A stretch of DNA of 64,000 nucleotides, from assembly GCA_934667095.1 (NCBI GenBank), contig CAKULE010000001.1, positions 124,001-188,000 of the forward strand. Reading direction: 5' to 3'. The notes under the pieces were generated by a model that saw nothing but the letters and a program-made list of their open reading frames with translations, was not told the DNA's origin and did no database searches. The translations under genes and the position numbers were made by a program. Origin of the DNA: an uncultured Oscillospiraceae bacterium. Its GTDB lineage: Bacteria; Bacillota; Clostridia; Oscillospirales; Oscillospiraceae. Positions within the stretch are counted from its first letter, which is position 1, and the number at the start of each line of letters is the position of its first letter. Of this stretch, positions 14,552 through 23,229 are shown one piece after another.

Positions 14552-15928
14552 ATGTCAGACCGTCACATCTGTGATTATATCAAGCCCGGCTGCCGGGCCC
14601 ATCTGGTGGGCGTGGGCGGCGTGTCCATGGCCCCGCTGGCAGAGGTGCTCCAGCGGGCGGGCGTGGTCGTCTCCGGCTCCGACTGGCACGAGAGCGACAA
14701 GGTGGAGCACCTGCGCTCTCTGGGTATCAAGGTGTTCGTGGGCCCCCAGAGGGCGGAGAACATCGCCGGCGCGGGCTGCGTCATCCGCACCGCCGCCGCT
14801 CATGACGACAACCCGGAAATCGCCGCCGCCCGGGCCGCCGGGATCCCGGTGTTCGAGCGGGCGCAGGCGTGGGGCGCCCTGATGCGGGCGTATCAGAACG
14901 CCCTGTGCATCTCCGGCACCCACGGCAAGACCACCACGACCTCCATGTGTACCCACATTTTCCTCGCCGCCGGGCGGGATCCCTCCGTCATGATCGGCGG
15001 CACGCTGCCTCTGCTGGGCTCCGGCCACCGGGTGGGCCATGGGGACACCATCATTCTGGAGTCCTGCGAGTACTGCAACTCCTTCCTGTCCTTCTTCCCC
15101 ACGGTGGCGGTGATCCTGAATATCGAGGCGGACCATCTGGACTTCTTCAAGGATCTGGCCGACGTGGAGCACTCCTTCCGGGCCTTTGCTGACCTCGTGC
15201 CGGAGAACGGCGTCATCGTGGCCAACTGCGAGGATAAGAACACGATGGACACGCTGGCGGGGGAGACCCGGCCCATGCTGACCTTCGGTGTGGAGCAGGG
15301 TGACGTCCACACGGAGCACCTCACCTTCGACCACGGTTTGGCCCGGTTCGATCTGGTAGAGCACGGGCAGTTCTTCGCCCATATCGAGCTGTCCGTCCCC
15401 GGTGTCCACAACGTGAAGAACGCCGTGGCCGCGGCAGCGGCCTCTCTGGTGCTGGGCGTGCCCGCCTCGGCAGTGGCGGAGGGCTTGGCAGCCTTCCGGC
15501 TGCCCGGCCGGCGGTTCGAGTTCAAAGGCGAGTACCACGGCGCCGCCGTCTACGACGACTATGCCCACCACCCCGGTGAGCTGAAGGCTCTGCTGGATAT
15601 GGCCCGCACGCTGGACTACAAGCGCATCGTCTGCGCCTTCCAGCCCCACACCTATTCCCGTACCCATGAGCTGTTCGACGACTTTGTGGAGGTGCTCAAG
15701 CAGCCCGACGTGACCCTGCTGGCGGAGATCTTCGCCGCCCGTGAGGACAACACCATCGGCATCTCCTCCAACGATCTGGTCCAGCGCATTCCGGGCAGCG
15801 AGTTCTGCCCCACGCTGGAGGATGTCACCGCCCGCCTGCGGGAACTGACCCAGCCCGGGGACCTGATCCTCACCGTGGGGGCCGGGGACATCTATCTGGC
15901 CGGCGAGGCGCTGGTCCGCGGGAGTTAA
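14552..15928 (+). CDS. murC: UDP-N-acetylmuramate--L-alanine ligase
   Basis: A 458-aa Mur ligase that adds L-Ala to UDP-MurNAc, the first peptide step of peptidoglycan synthesis, in the cytoplasm. The N-terminal Rossmann domain (HLVGVGGVSMAPLAEVL) binds the UDP-sugar. The ATP loop is SGTHGKTTT near residue 125, the central domain has NIEADHLDFF, and the C-terminal domain carries RRFEFKGEYHGAAVYDDYAHHP and FQPHTYSRT. All the family motifs are intact. The full 450-470-aa length matches MurC. ATG 14552 follows GAGGTGTTTGC. Confidence 0.95.
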   Translation: MSDRHICDYIKPGCRAHLVGVGGVSMAPLAEVLQRAGVVVSGSDWHESDKVEHLRSLGIKVFVGPQRAENIAGAGCVIRTAAAHDDNPEIAAARAAGIPVFERAQAWGALMRAYQNALCISGTHGKTTTTSMCTHIFLAAGRDPSVMIGGTLPLLGSGHRVGHGDTIILESCEYCNSFLSFFPTVAVILNIEADHLDFFKDLADVEHSFRAFADLVPENGVIVANCEDKNTMDTLAGETRPMLTFGVEQGDVHTEHLTFDHGLARFDLVEHGQFFAHIELSVPGVHNVKNAVAAAAASLVLGVPASAVAEGLAAFRLPGRRFEFKGEYHGAAVYDDYAHHPGELKALLDMARTLDYKRIVCAFQPHTYSRTHELFDDFVEVLKQPDVTLLAEIFAAREDNTIGISSNDLVQRIPGSEFCPTLEDVTARLRELTQPGDLILTVGAGDIYLAGEALVRGS

Positions 15929-16026
15929 GAGAAATTTAAGAGGAAACAAAGAGAGAGTTAAAGGGATTCTGAGAGAATCGAGAGAGGAACAGCCGCCCGG
16001 GAAAGGGGCGGAGAAATGAGGAGAAT
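15929..16026 (+). other. Purine-rich leader before the acetyltransferase-like gene
   Basis: 98 nt with long A/G runs and a small hairpin (GATTCT/AGAATC, about 15965-15979). AATGAGGAGAAT forms the ribosome site. No promoter or terminator is clear, so the next gene may be co-transcribed with murC. Confidence 0.4.
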
Positions 16027-17175
16027 ATGACGATTGCTGCCGCCGCGGACGTTGAGATCCGCGAGGTGACCGGCAAAGCCGAGCTGAGGACCTTTGTAGA
16101 CTACCCCAACCGGCTGTACGCTGATGTGCCCCAGTTTGTGCCCGCCTTTTACGGGGACGATCTGGCAGACTGGGATGAGACGAAAAACCCCGCTATGGCC
16201 TACTGCGAGGCCAAGCGCTTTCTGGCCTACCGGAACGGCGAGGTGGTGGGGCGCATCGGCGCCATCCTGAGCCACAAGGCCAACGAAAAATGGGGCACGG
16301 AGCGCATGCGCTTCTCCCAGGTGGACTTTATCGACGACCCGGCGGTGTCCGCGGCGCTGTTCCGCGCGGTGGAGCGCTGGGCCCGGGAGAAGGGCTGCAC
16401 GCAGGTCCACGGGCCCCTGGGCTTCTGCGACATGGACCGGGAGGGCATGCTGGTGGAGGGTTTTGACCAACGCAGCATGTTCATCACCTACTACAACCAC
16501 CCCTATTATAACGACCATCTGGCCGCCCTCGGCTATCAGAAGGACGTTGACTGGCTGGAGTACAAGATCGACATCCCCGCGGAGGACAGCGATCTGGCCC
16601 GGAAGCTCCACCGCATCGCCCGCCGGGTGCTGGGCCGGGGGGACTACCGCAAGGTGCCCGCCAGCCGTGCGGCGGACTTCAAGCCCTACATACCAGACGT
16701 GTTCCGGCTGGTGAACGAGGCCTACGCCCCTCTGTACGGCGTGGTGGAGCTCAACGAGTCCCAGATCAAAAAGTACGCCGCCAAGTTCCTGCCGCTGGTG
16801 AATCCGGATTTTGCCTGTCTCATTGTGGATAAAAACGACCGGCTGGTGGCCTTCGGCGTGTGCGCCCCCTCCATGGCCGAGGCCATGCAGAAGAGCCGCG
16901 GCCGCCTGTTTCCCACGGGCTGGGCACGGGTGCTGCGGGCGTTGAAGAAGAACACGGTGGTGGACCTGCTGCTCATCGCCGTGCGGCCCGACCTGCAGGG
17001 GCTGGGCATGAACGCCGTCATCATCGACCACATCCTCCGGGGCTGCGTGAAGAACGGCATCCAGTACGCCGAGACCGGCCCCCAGCTGGAGACCAACATC
17101 AAGGAGCTCAGCCAGTGGAAGCTCTTTGACAAGGACCAGCATAAGCGCCGCCGCTGCTACATCAAGGACCTGTAA
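16027..17175 (+). CDS. Large GNAT-fold N-acetyltransferase-like protein (YghO type)
   Basis: A 382-aa protein. It begins with IREVTGKAELRTFVDYPNRL, has GEVVGRIGAILSHKANE (beta4/5-like) near 70-90, HGPLGFCDMDREGMLVEGFD near 130-150, and a second acyl-CoA-like fold ending LLLIAVRPDLQGLGMNAVII near 320, with LQGLGMNA resembling the pyrophosphate loop. This is the conserved uncharacterised GNAT-related family often near cell-envelope or lipid genes. The substrate is unknown. It ends just before a strong terminator. Confidence 0.6.
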   Translation: MTIAAAADVEIREVTGKAELRTFVDYPNRLYADVPQFVPAFYGDDLADWDETKNPAMAYCEAKRFLAYRNGEVVGRIGAILSHKANEKWGTERMRFSQVDFIDDPAVSAALFRAVERWAREKGCTQVHGPLGFCDMDREGMLVEGFDQRSMFITYYNHPYYNDHLAALGYQKDVDWLEYKIDIPAEDSDLARKLHRIARRVLGRGDYRKVPASRAADFKPYIPDVFRLVNEAYAPLYGVVELNESQIKKYAAKFLPLVNPDFACLIVDKNDRLVAFGVCAPSMAEAMQKSRGRLFPTGWARVLRALKKNTVVDLLLIAVRPDLQGLGMNAVIIDHILRGCVKNGIQYAETGPQLETNIKELSQWKLFDKDQHKRRRCYIKDL

Positions 17176-17180
17176 AATGA

Positions 17181-17218
17181 GTTCCGCCCCTGCGCCGAAG
17201 CGCAGGGGCGGAACTTTG
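17181..17218 (+). terminator. Terminator after the acetyltransferase-like gene
   Basis: A perfect 14-bp stem (17181-17194 with 17201-17214) and a 6-nt loop; a short T tail. Confidence 0.75.
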
Positions 17219-17253
17219 CCTTGCGGGGTGTATGTCCTGCCGCGGACAAAGAA

Positions 17254-17287
17254 ACAGGCGCGGGCAGCTGCCCACGCCTGTTTGTTC
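17254..17287 (-). terminator. Terminator downstream of the AAA ATPase gene
   Basis: A hairpin of CAGGCG/CGCCTG outer and GGGCAG/CTGCCC inner arms (17255-17280), with a pyrimidine-rich tail on the minus strand. It separates two convergent genes. Confidence 0.7.
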
Positions 17288-17303
17288 TGCGATGCCGAAG
17301 GGC

Positions 17304-18812
17304 TCAATCCTTGAGCTCCTTTTCCAGTTCCGCGGCGATCTCACCGGAGACCTCCGCGGCGGCGGACTGCTCGCTGACGCCGTCGTCCTTCATGTCCAGA
17401 TCGTCCAGCGTGAGGGCCATCAGGTCCTCCTTGCTGGGAGCCTCCAGCGCCGCTACCCGGTTGGCCTGCCGGGCGATGGCTGACTCGAAGATGTTGCGCA
17501 CATCACGGGCGTTGCCGAAGTTCTCGTCCCGCTGCTCGTACATCAGGCGGAAGCCCTCCGCCGCGGCCCGCGCGGTCTCGTCGTCCAGCGTGTAGCCGCC
17601 CCGCCTGCACTGGGAGCGGAAGATCTCCATCAGCTGGTCGCCGTTGTAGTCCTCAAAGTAGAAGTATTTGTTGAAACGGCTCTCCAGACCGGGATTGGAG
17701 TGGATGAAGTCCCCCATGAGGTCGGTGTAGCCCGCCACGATGACGATGAGGTCGTCCCGGTGGTCCTCCATGTTCTTCAGAATGACCTCTACCGCCTCCT
17801 GCCCGAAGTCGTTGGGGGAGTCGTGGTTGGTGAGGGCGTAGGCCTCATCGATGAACAGCACGCCGCCGATGGCCTTGTCGATGACGCCCTGCGTCTTCAG
17901 GGCGGTCTGCCCCACGAAGCCCGCCACCAGACCGGAGCGGTCCACCTCCACCAGCTGGCCCTTGGACAGCACACCGATGGAGTGGTAAATGCGGGCCAGC
18001 AGCCGCGCCACGGTGGTCTTGCCCGTGCCGGGGTTGCCCATGAACACCAGGTGGAGGGACATGGCGGGGGTGGGCAGGCCGGCCTCCTGCCGCAGCTTGC
18101 GCACCTTCACCAGATTGATCAGGCTGTGGACGTCCTCCTTGACCTTTTCCAGCCCGCACAGCTCGTCCAGCTCGGCCAGCACGTCCTCCAGCTTTTCGGG
18201 CTCGGGGGCGGGCTCCTCCTCGGCCTTGGCCTCTTCCTGCGCGGTCTTTTCGTCGGCGGGCCTGCCGGTGGGCATGGGGATGCCGTCGGTGCGGCGGGTG
18301 ACGAAGTCCTCCACGTCCAGCGGGGTCTTGCCGCCGGTGACGCCCGCCTTGTCGCAGAAGCGGCTCATGGAGTCGGAACAGGCGTTGACAAAGGCGGCCT
18401 CCGCCTCGCTGACCTTGCCGTCCACTGCGGCGAACAGCAGCAGCATCAGGGTGAAGGTGTCCGCAAAGCGGCGGCTCTTGCACTCGCCGCGCTCCAGATC
18501 GGCCTGCACCATCCGCCGGAAGAAGTTGGGCAAGGCGAAGCCGGGGTAGTCACTGACCATGGACACCAACTCCCAGTATAGGGCGGTGGGCACGGGGTTG
18601 CCCTTGCTGTAAATGGCGTTGTAGAATTCCACGTGGGCCGGGGTGAGGCCCTCATCGCTCTGCCACACGCCGCAGGCGCACTGGCGCATGAATTTATCCG
18701 CCTCAAGGCCAAAGGCCACGCGGGAGCCGCCGTCGGCCAGCTGGCGGCGGAAGGCGGTCATCGCCTCGTCATACTGCTTGTGGGCCGAGGCGGGGGTCAT
18801 AGGCTGTGCCAT
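17304..18812 (-). CDS. SpoVK/CbbX-type AAA+ ATPase
   Basis: A 502-aa protein. The N-terminal half (to about 195) is helical and unlike any domain I know. An acidic linker (AQEEAKAEEEPAPEPEKLED) leads to a CbbX/SpoVK AAA module: LDELCGLEKVKEDVHSLI, Walker A GNPGTGKTTVARLL, pore-loop region, Walker B GVLFIDEAYAL, sensor VIVAGYTDLM, arginine finger NPGLESRFNKYF, and a lid with FGNARDVRNIFE. These ATPases remodel protein complexes by threading; SpoVK acts in spore maturation. ATG 18812 has AAGGAG at the right distance; longer readings upstream lack a ribosome site. Confidence 0.8.
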   Translation of the reverse strand: MAQPMTPASAHKQYDEAMTAFRRQLADGGSRVAFGLEADKFMRQCACGVWQSDEGLTPAHVEFYNAIYSKGNPVPTALYWELVSMVSDYPGFALPNFFRRMVQADLERGECKSRRFADTFTLMLLLFAAVDGKVSEAEAAFVNACSDSMSRFCDKAGVTGGKTPLDVEDFVTRRTDGIPMPTGRPADEKTAQEEAKAEEEPAPEPEKLEDVLAELDELCGLEKVKEDVHSLINLVKVRKLRQEAGLPTPAMSLHLVFMGNPGTGKTTVARLLARIYHSIGVLSKGQLVEVDRSGLVAGFVGQTALKTQGVIDKAIGGVLFIDEAYALTNHDSPNDFGQEAVEVILKNMEDHRDDLIVIVAGYTDLMGDFIHSNPGLESRFNKYFYFEDYNGDQLMEIFRSQCRRGGYTLDDETARAAAEGFRLMYEQRDENFGNARDVRNIFESAIARQANRVAALEAPSKEDLMALTLDDLDMKDDGVSEQSAAAEVSGEIAAELEKELKD

Positions 18813-18842
18813 TGGCAACATCTCCTTTGATTTGCTTGTTCT

Positions 18843-18871
18843 ATTATAGGCGAGGGAGGGCCCCGGGTCAA
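18843..18871 (-). promoter_or_regulatory. Promoter of the AAA ATPase gene
   Basis: On the minus strand TTGACC (18871-18866), 17-bp spacer, TATAAT (18848-18843). Confidence 0.8.
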
Positions 18872-18900
18872 TCCATTTCCTGCCCGCGGCGGAAAAAAGA

Positions 18901-18929
18901 TTGACGAGCCGGGTCAAAGCGTGTAGTAT
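18901..18929 (+). promoter_or_regulatory. Promoter of the zinc-ribbon membrane protein gene
   Basis: TTGACG (18901-18906), 17-bp spacer, TAGTAT (18924-18929). It is divergent from the ATPase promoter with about 30 bp between the -35 boxes. Confidence 0.6.
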
Positions 18930-19007
18930 AAAGTAGATGTGTCAGAGCCCTTTGGGTCCGCCCGGCACAGCACGCATACCACACTGCCTGATAGGAGGTT
19001 TTCAGCC

Positions 19008-20063
19008 ATGGCCCGAAGAACGAACGCAGAAGGCTTGATCCACTGTAACGCCTGCGGCGAAGATTACAGTGCCACCTATAAACGCTGCCCCTTCTGTGGG
19101 GAAAAGCTCAACGTCCGCCCGGTGGATGACAGCGACGAGGATTTTGACGACGGTTTCGTCTTTGAAGGAGAGGCGCTCTTTGACGAGCCCAAGGACGCCA
19201 AATCCGCCCCCCGCAGCAACGGTGGCCGGCGGCTGGCGGCCCGCACCGGCCGGCCGGCCCGGGCGTCCCAGCCGGTGAAGCTCAACCTGCCCCGGCTCAT
19301 TACCTTTATCATCTCCCTTGTGATCATCATTGCCGCCCTCATCATCGTGTTCGGCGTGATTTATCCCAAGCTGCACAAAAACCCCAAGCCCAGCCCCTCG
19401 CCCAGCCCCTCCGCCTCTCAGACGGTGGAGCCCACGGTCAGCCCGGAGCCTACGGTTGAGCCCAGCGTGGAGCCCACGGGCGAGCCTGTCAGCTCCCCGG
19501 ACAGCCTGACCCTCAGCAGCTACGACTTCACCCTGCGGGCAGGGGAGAGATACACCATCAAGGCCACCGTGGATCCCGCCGACTGGGACGGCACCGTGGA
19601 GTGGACCTCCTCTGACGAGAACTATGCCACCGTCAGCGCCGACGGCACCGTGGCCAACGTGAACACTGACGCCCGGCTCCACCGGGTCATTATCACTGCC
19701 ACCGCCGGCGGGGTGAGTCAGGAGTGCGTGGTGTACTGCCGCGGTGCAGGGACCTCCTCTGATGCGCCTGACGTCAGCGTCAGCCCCAGCGAAAGCCCGG
19801 AGCCCAGCCCCAGCCAGACGCCTGTCGTCAGCGGGGACATCAAGCCCGGAGCCAAGGGCGAGATCGCCAATGCCAGCGGCGGCCTGCGGGTGCGCTCCGG
19901 CCCCGGCACCAGCTACAGCGTGCTGGCCAGTCTGCGCAACGGCGCGTCCATCACCGTGGTGGAGGACGCCGGGGACGGCTGGTACAAGATCTCCTTCGCC
20001 GGCTCCGGCGGCCGGGAGACCACCGGCTACATCAAGGGCGAGTACATCAAAGTCACCGGTTGA
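19008..20063 (+). CDS. Membrane-anchored zinc-ribbon / BIG2 / SH3b protein
   Basis: A 351-aa protein. Domains in order: a cytoplasmic zinc ribbon (HCNACGEDYSATYKRCPFCG, residues about 12-32), an acidic stretch, one transmembrane helix (LITFIISLVIIIAALIIVFG, about 95-117), a Pro/Ser/Glu-rich spacer with SPEPTVEPS repeats, a BIG2-type Ig-like domain (about 165-245; LRAGERYTIKATVDP), a second Pro/Ser spacer, and a bacterial SH3 domain at the C-terminus (GGLRVRSGPGTSYSVLASL). It probably presents a wall-binding module outside and a metal-ribbon inside. ATG 19008 follows AGGAGGTTTTCAGCC. The function is unknown. Confidence 0.75.
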   Translation: MARRTNAEGLIHCNACGEDYSATYKRCPFCGEKLNVRPVDDSDEDFDDGFVFEGEALFDEPKDAKSAPRSNGGRRLAARTGRPARASQPVKLNLPRLITFIISLVIIIAALIIVFGVIYPKLHKNPKPSPSPSPSASQTVEPTVSPEPTVEPSVEPTGEPVSSPDSLTLSSYDFTLRAGERYTIKATVDPADWDGTVEWTSSDENYATVSADGTVANVNTDARLHRVIITATAGGVSQECVVYCRGAGTSSDAPDVSVSPSESPEPSPSQTPVVSGDIKPGAKGEIANASGGLRVRSGPGTSYSVLASLRNGASITVVEDAGDGWYKISFAGSGGRETTGYIKGEYIKVTG

Positions 20064-20064
20064 G

Positions 20065-20103
20065 AAAAGCGCCCCCCAGATCGCAAGATCGGGGGGCGCT
20101 TTT
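20065..20103 (+). terminator. Terminator after the SH3b protein gene
   Basis: AAAAGCGCCCCCC (20065-20077) pairs with GGGGGGCGCTTTT (20091-20103). Confidence 0.85.
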
Positions 20104-20116
20104 GCGCGGCGCTCTC

Positions 20117-20145
20117 TTGCATTTCGCGCCTGAAAGAGTTATGAT
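20117..20145 (+). promoter_or_regulatory. Promoter of the MATE transporter gene
   Basis: TTGCAT (20117-20122), 17-bp spacer, TATGAT (20140-20145). A small GGCAC/GTGCC hairpin (20165-20177) lies in the leader. Confidence 0.6.
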
Positions 20146-20199
20146 AAACTTTACGACATATCGAGGCACAACGTGCCGGAAAGGCAGAACAGAAACAGA

Positions 20200-21588
20200 A
20201 TGGAATCCTCACCCTCCAAACGCGCTCCGCAGACTACCGTGCGGGACATGACCACCGGCAGCCCCTACGGCCACATGGTGGGCTTTGCCCTCCCCATCCT
20301 GCTGAGCCAGATTTTTCAGCAGCTTTACAACACCGCGGACACCTTCATCGTGGGCAAATTCCTTGGTACCGACGCGCTGGCCGCCGTCAGCTCCTCGGGC
20401 ACCCTCATCTATCTGATGATCAGCTTCTTCATGGGCACCTCGCTGGGTGCCGGCGTGGTCATCTCCCGGGACTTCGGCGCCCGGGACGATGAAAAGGTCT
20501 CGCTGGCCATCCACACCAACATGGCCTTCGGGCTGGCGGCGGGCGTGATCCTGTCTGTGGTGGGTGTGCTGTTCACCCCCACCTTTCTGGTGTGGATGAA
20601 GACCGACCCCGATGTGCTGCCCCAGGCCATCGAGTACTTCCGCTACTATTTTCTGGGCGCCATTGCCATGATCATGTACAACACCTGCCGCTCTATCATG
20701 AACGCCGTAGGCGACAGCCGCCGGCCCCTGTGGTACCTCATTTTCTCCTCCGTCCTCAACGTGGTGCTGGATGTGCTGTTTCTGGGGGCCTTCCACTGGG
20801 GCGTGTGGTCTGCCGCAGTGGCCACCGTCATCTCGCAGGCGGCCAGTGTGGTGCTGTGCTGCATCCATCTGTTCAAAAAGGGACAGGTCTACACCGTGGA
20901 GCTGCGCCGCATCCGCTTCCACTGGGCTACCCTGAAGGAGATCCTCCGCTACGGCCTGCCCTCCGGCGTGCAGAATTCGGTGATCGGCTTTGCCAATGTG
21001 CTGGTCCAGACCCAGATCAACTCCTTCGGCAAGTTCGCCACCGCCGCCTACGGCACCTACGCAAAGATCGAGGGCTTTGCCTTCCTGCCCATCAACAGCT
21101 TTACCTCCGCCATCACTACCTTCGTCAGCCAGAACCTCGGTGCTGGAGAGCATCAGCGGGCCAAGCAGGGCGCACGCTTCGGCATTGTCGCAGCCGTGCT
21201 GCTGGCGGAGCTTATCGGCGCGCTGTACTACTGGTTCTCTCCTGTGCTCATCGGCCTGTTCGATTCCACGCCGGAGGTGGTGGCGCTGGGGGTGCGGCAC
21301 GCCCACACCTGCGCGTTGTTCTACGGGCTGTTGGCCTTTTCCCACGCGGTGGCCTCCGTGTGCCGGGGGGCGGGCAAAGCCTTTGTGCCTATGCTGGTGA
21401 TGCTGGGGGACTGGTGCCTCCTGCGCATCTGCTACATCCTTACGGTGATGCGGGTGTACGGCGAGATCGGGTACATTTACTGGGCCTACCCCATTACGTG
21501 GGCCATCTCGTCGGTGATCTTCCTGTTGTACTACCTGTTCTCCAACTGGGTCCACGGCTTCGACCGGCCGCTGAAAATCGAAAGCTGA
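20200..21588 (+). CDS. MATE-family multidrug/Na+ antiporter
   Basis: A 462-aa membrane protein with about 12 transmembrane helices. The opening GHMVGFALPILLSQIFQQLYNTADTFIVGKFLG (conserved; shown here only as the family-typical start around residues 22-55) and the symmetric second half (LRYGLPSGVQNSVIGFANVL) are MATE hallmarks. It likely exports cationic drugs or metabolites using an ion gradient. The start is uncertain: ATG 20200 has a weak, distant ribosome site (GGAAAGG), while GTG 20173 would add nine residues but falls in a leader hairpin. It is a monocistronic unit between promoter and terminator. Confidence 0.85.
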   Translation: MESSPSKRAPQTTVRDMTTGSPYGHMVGFALPILLSQIFQQLYNTADTFIVGKFLGTDALAAVSSSGTLIYLMISFFMGTSLGAGVVISRDFGARDDEKVSLAIHTNMAFGLAAGVILSVVGVLFTPTFLVWMKTDPDVLPQAIEYFRYYFLGAIAMIMYNTCRSIMNAVGDSRRPLWYLIFSSVLNVVLDVLFLGAFHWGVWSAAVATVISQAASVVLCCIHLFKKGQVYTVELRRIRFHWATLKEILRYGLPSGVQNSVIGFANVLVQTQINSFGKFATAAYGTYAKIEGFAFLPINSFTSAITTFVSQNLGAGEHQRAKQGARFGIVAAVLLAELIGALYYWFSPVLIGLFDSTPEVVALGVRHAHTCALFYGLLAFSHAVASVCRGAGKAFVPMLVMLGDWCLLRICYILTVMRVYGEIGYIYWAYPITWAISSVIFLLYYLFSNWVHGFDRPLKIES

Positions 21589-21595
21589 ACAGGAA

Positions 21596-21624
21596 AAGGG
21601 CGGCCTTGCTGGCCGCCCTTTTTG
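21596..21624 (+). terminator. Terminator after the MATE gene
   Basis: AAGGGCGGCC and GGCCGCCCTT flank a TTGCT-type loop, followed by T. Confidence 0.85.
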
Positions 21625-21686
21625 CTGCCGGGAGAGACTGCTATCCGCCCCTTCAAAAATTTTTTTGTAAATAAGAAAAATTCCTC

Positions 21687-21741
21687 TTTACAAATGCCGC
21701 AGAGTGTGCTATATTCTAATTGAAAATGATTCTCGTTCTTG
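21687..21741 (+). promoter_or_regulatory. Promoter and Fur/PerR box of the peroxide-response pair
   Basis: TTTACA (21687-21692), 17-bp spacer, TATATT (21710-21715). Immediately downstream, 21721-21741 matches the 19-bp Fur box at about 14 positions (core AAATGATTCTCGTT). The layout suggests autoregulation by the Fur-family gene that follows. Confidence 0.75.
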
Positions 21742-21759
21742 TTAACGGAGGTGAACACG

Positions 21760-22155
21760 ATGCCCATTGTCAGACGGAGCAGAAAACGGGACGCTATTCT
21801 GGCCCGCATGCGCTCCACCAGGACCCACCCCACTGCGGAATGGATCTACAAGGAGCTCAAGGGGGAATACCCCGACCTCAGTCTGGGCACTGTGTACCGC
21901 AACCTGAACCAGCTCTGCGAGGAGGGCTATGCCATCCGTATCGGTGTGGTCAACGGGCAGGAGCGGTTCGACGCCTGCGTTACCCCCCACGCGCACTTCA
22001 TTTGCGAGGGCTGCGGCCGGGTCCTTGACCTGCCGGACAGCCCGCCCCCGGAGGGATACATTGAATCCCTCCCCCAGAGCATGGGCCTGCGGGTGAACGG
22101 CTATGAGTTCAAGCTCCACGGCCTGTGCGATCAATGCCAACACCGAGAAGTATAA
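21760..22155 (+). CDS. perR: Fur-family regulator, probably PerR
   Basis: A 131-aa repressor. The winged helix is at residues 20-70 (HPTAEWIYKELK; LSLGTVYRNLNQLCEEG). Metal sites: GQERFDACVTPHAHFICEGCG holds the Asp and HAH regulatory ligands and the first CXXC; HGLCDQCQ gives the second CXXC of the structural zinc site. PerR proteins sense H2O2 through Fe-catalysed oxidation of the His ligands. The gene next door encodes rubrerythrin, a classic PerR target, and the promoter has a Fur-type box. Zur or Fur cannot be fully excluded. ATG 21760 has CGGAGGTG. Confidence 0.75.
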   Translation: MPIVRRSRKRDAILARMRSTRTHPTAEWIYKELKGEYPDLSLGTVYRNLNQLCEEGYAIRIGVVNGQERFDACVTPHAHFICEGCGRVLDLPDSPPPEGYIESLPQSMGLRVNGYEFKLHGLCDQCQHREV

Positions 22156-22190
22156 ACAAATACACACATTATTTTTAGGAGGAATTTCAC

Positions 22191-22778
22191 ATGAAAAAAT
22201 GGATCTGTCCCGTCTGCGGTTACGTTCACACCGGCGATACCCCCCCCAGCGAGTGCCCTGTCTGCCATGTTTCCGGCTCCCGCTTCATCCTGCAGGAGGG
22301 CGACCTGAAGCTGGCCGCCGAGCATGAGTACGGTATCTACGCCAAGACCGTGAAGAACAACCCCGACATCAGCGATGAGGACAAGGCCTATATCCGCGAG
22401 CAGCTGATGGCCAACTTTACCGGCGAGTGCTCCGAGGTCGGCATGTACCTCTGCATGGCCCGCATCGCCCATCGTGAGGGCTATCCCGAGGTGGGGCTGT
22501 ACTGGGAGAAGGCCGCCTATGAGGAGGCCGAGCACGCCGCCAAGTTCGCCGAGCTGCTGGGTGAGGAGCTGGAGCCCAACATGAAGGCCAGCACCGAGAA
22601 GAATCTGGCCTGGCGTGTGGACTGCGAGTTTGGCGCCACCCAGGGCAAGTTCGATTTGGCTCTCTGCGCCAAGAAGAACGGTCTGGACGCCATCCACGAC
22701 ACCGTCCACGAGATGGCTCGCGACGAAGCCCGTCACGGTCGTGCCCTGAAGGGTCTGCTGGACCGGTACTTCAAGTAA
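22191..22778 (+). CDS. Rubrerythrin with N-terminal rubredoxin domain (reverse rubrerythrin)
   Basis: A 195-aa peroxide reductase. The N-terminal rubredoxin domain has CPVCGYVHTGDTPPSECPVC (residues 6-25), binding Fe(Cys)4. The di-iron four-helix bundle follows with GECSEVGM, EEAEHAA and DEARHGR Glu/His ligands. The domain order (rubredoxin first) is the reverse of classical rubrerythrin and is typical of anaerobic Clostridia, where it protects against H2O2. It lies 35 nt after perR and is likely co-transcribed. AGGAGGAATTTCAC precedes the ATG. Confidence 0.93.
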   Translation: MKKWICPVCGYVHTGDTPPSECPVCHVSGSRFILQEGDLKLAAEHEYGIYAKTVKNNPDISDEDKAYIREQLMANFTGECSEVGMYLCMARIAHREGYPEVGLYWEKAAYEEAEHAAKFAELLGEELEPNMKASTEKNLAWRVDCEFGATQGKFDLALCAKKNGLDAIHDTVHEMARDEARHGRALKGLLDRYFK

Positions 22779-22806
22779 GAAAAAACCGCATAAAACCGAT
22801 ATTTTT

Positions 22807-22840
22807 GAGAGGGTGGGGCGTTTGCCCCGCCCTCTCTTTT
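22807..22840 (+). terminator. Terminator after rubrerythrin
   Basis: GAGAGGGTGGGGC pairs (one T-G) with GCCCCGCCCTCTC around GTTT, then TTTT. Confidence 0.85.
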
Positions 22841-22950
22841 GGTGTCTTGTGTGTCCCGCCTGTGTCCTTTGTTGGACGGATTGGTCCGAAAGCAAGAGAA
22901 ATGTGTCTTGCGAAAATGTGTCCTCAATTTAGTTGTTTTTGGTCATGTTG

Positions 22951-22980
22951 ACGAGCTTGTAAAAGCTCGTTCTTTTGTGC
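22951..22980 (+). terminator. Terminator-like hairpin in the degraded island
   Basis: ACGAGCTT (22951-22958) and AAGCTCGT (22963-22970) with TCTTTTG behind. Confidence 0.5.
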
Positions 22981-23108
22981 CTGTCTGCTCCATTGCGGTC
23001 TTTGCTGTGATGTCTCCTGCTTTCCAAGAGATGTAAACGCTGTCCCAATTGGCAGGAAAAACGAGAGACGGTCTGCCAAGTTTCTTGCCGTTCTGCTACT
23101 CTTGCGAA

Positions 23109-23144
23109 CAAAGAGAAAGGAGCGGGACATGCGCCCCGCTCCTT
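23109..23144 (-). terminator. Hairpin ending minus-strand transcription in the island
   Basis: AAGGAGCGGG (23117-23126) pairs with CCCGCTCCTT (23135-23144). The minus-strand side is T-rich beyond the stem (TTTCTCTTTG). Confidence 0.55.
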
Positions 23145-23229
23145 ACTATTATTGGGAAAGCTTTGGAGGGTTATATCTCCACGAATGTTTTTGCCTGATT
23201 TCAAAATAGTCTTGCCAGTTCCCTGTCGT

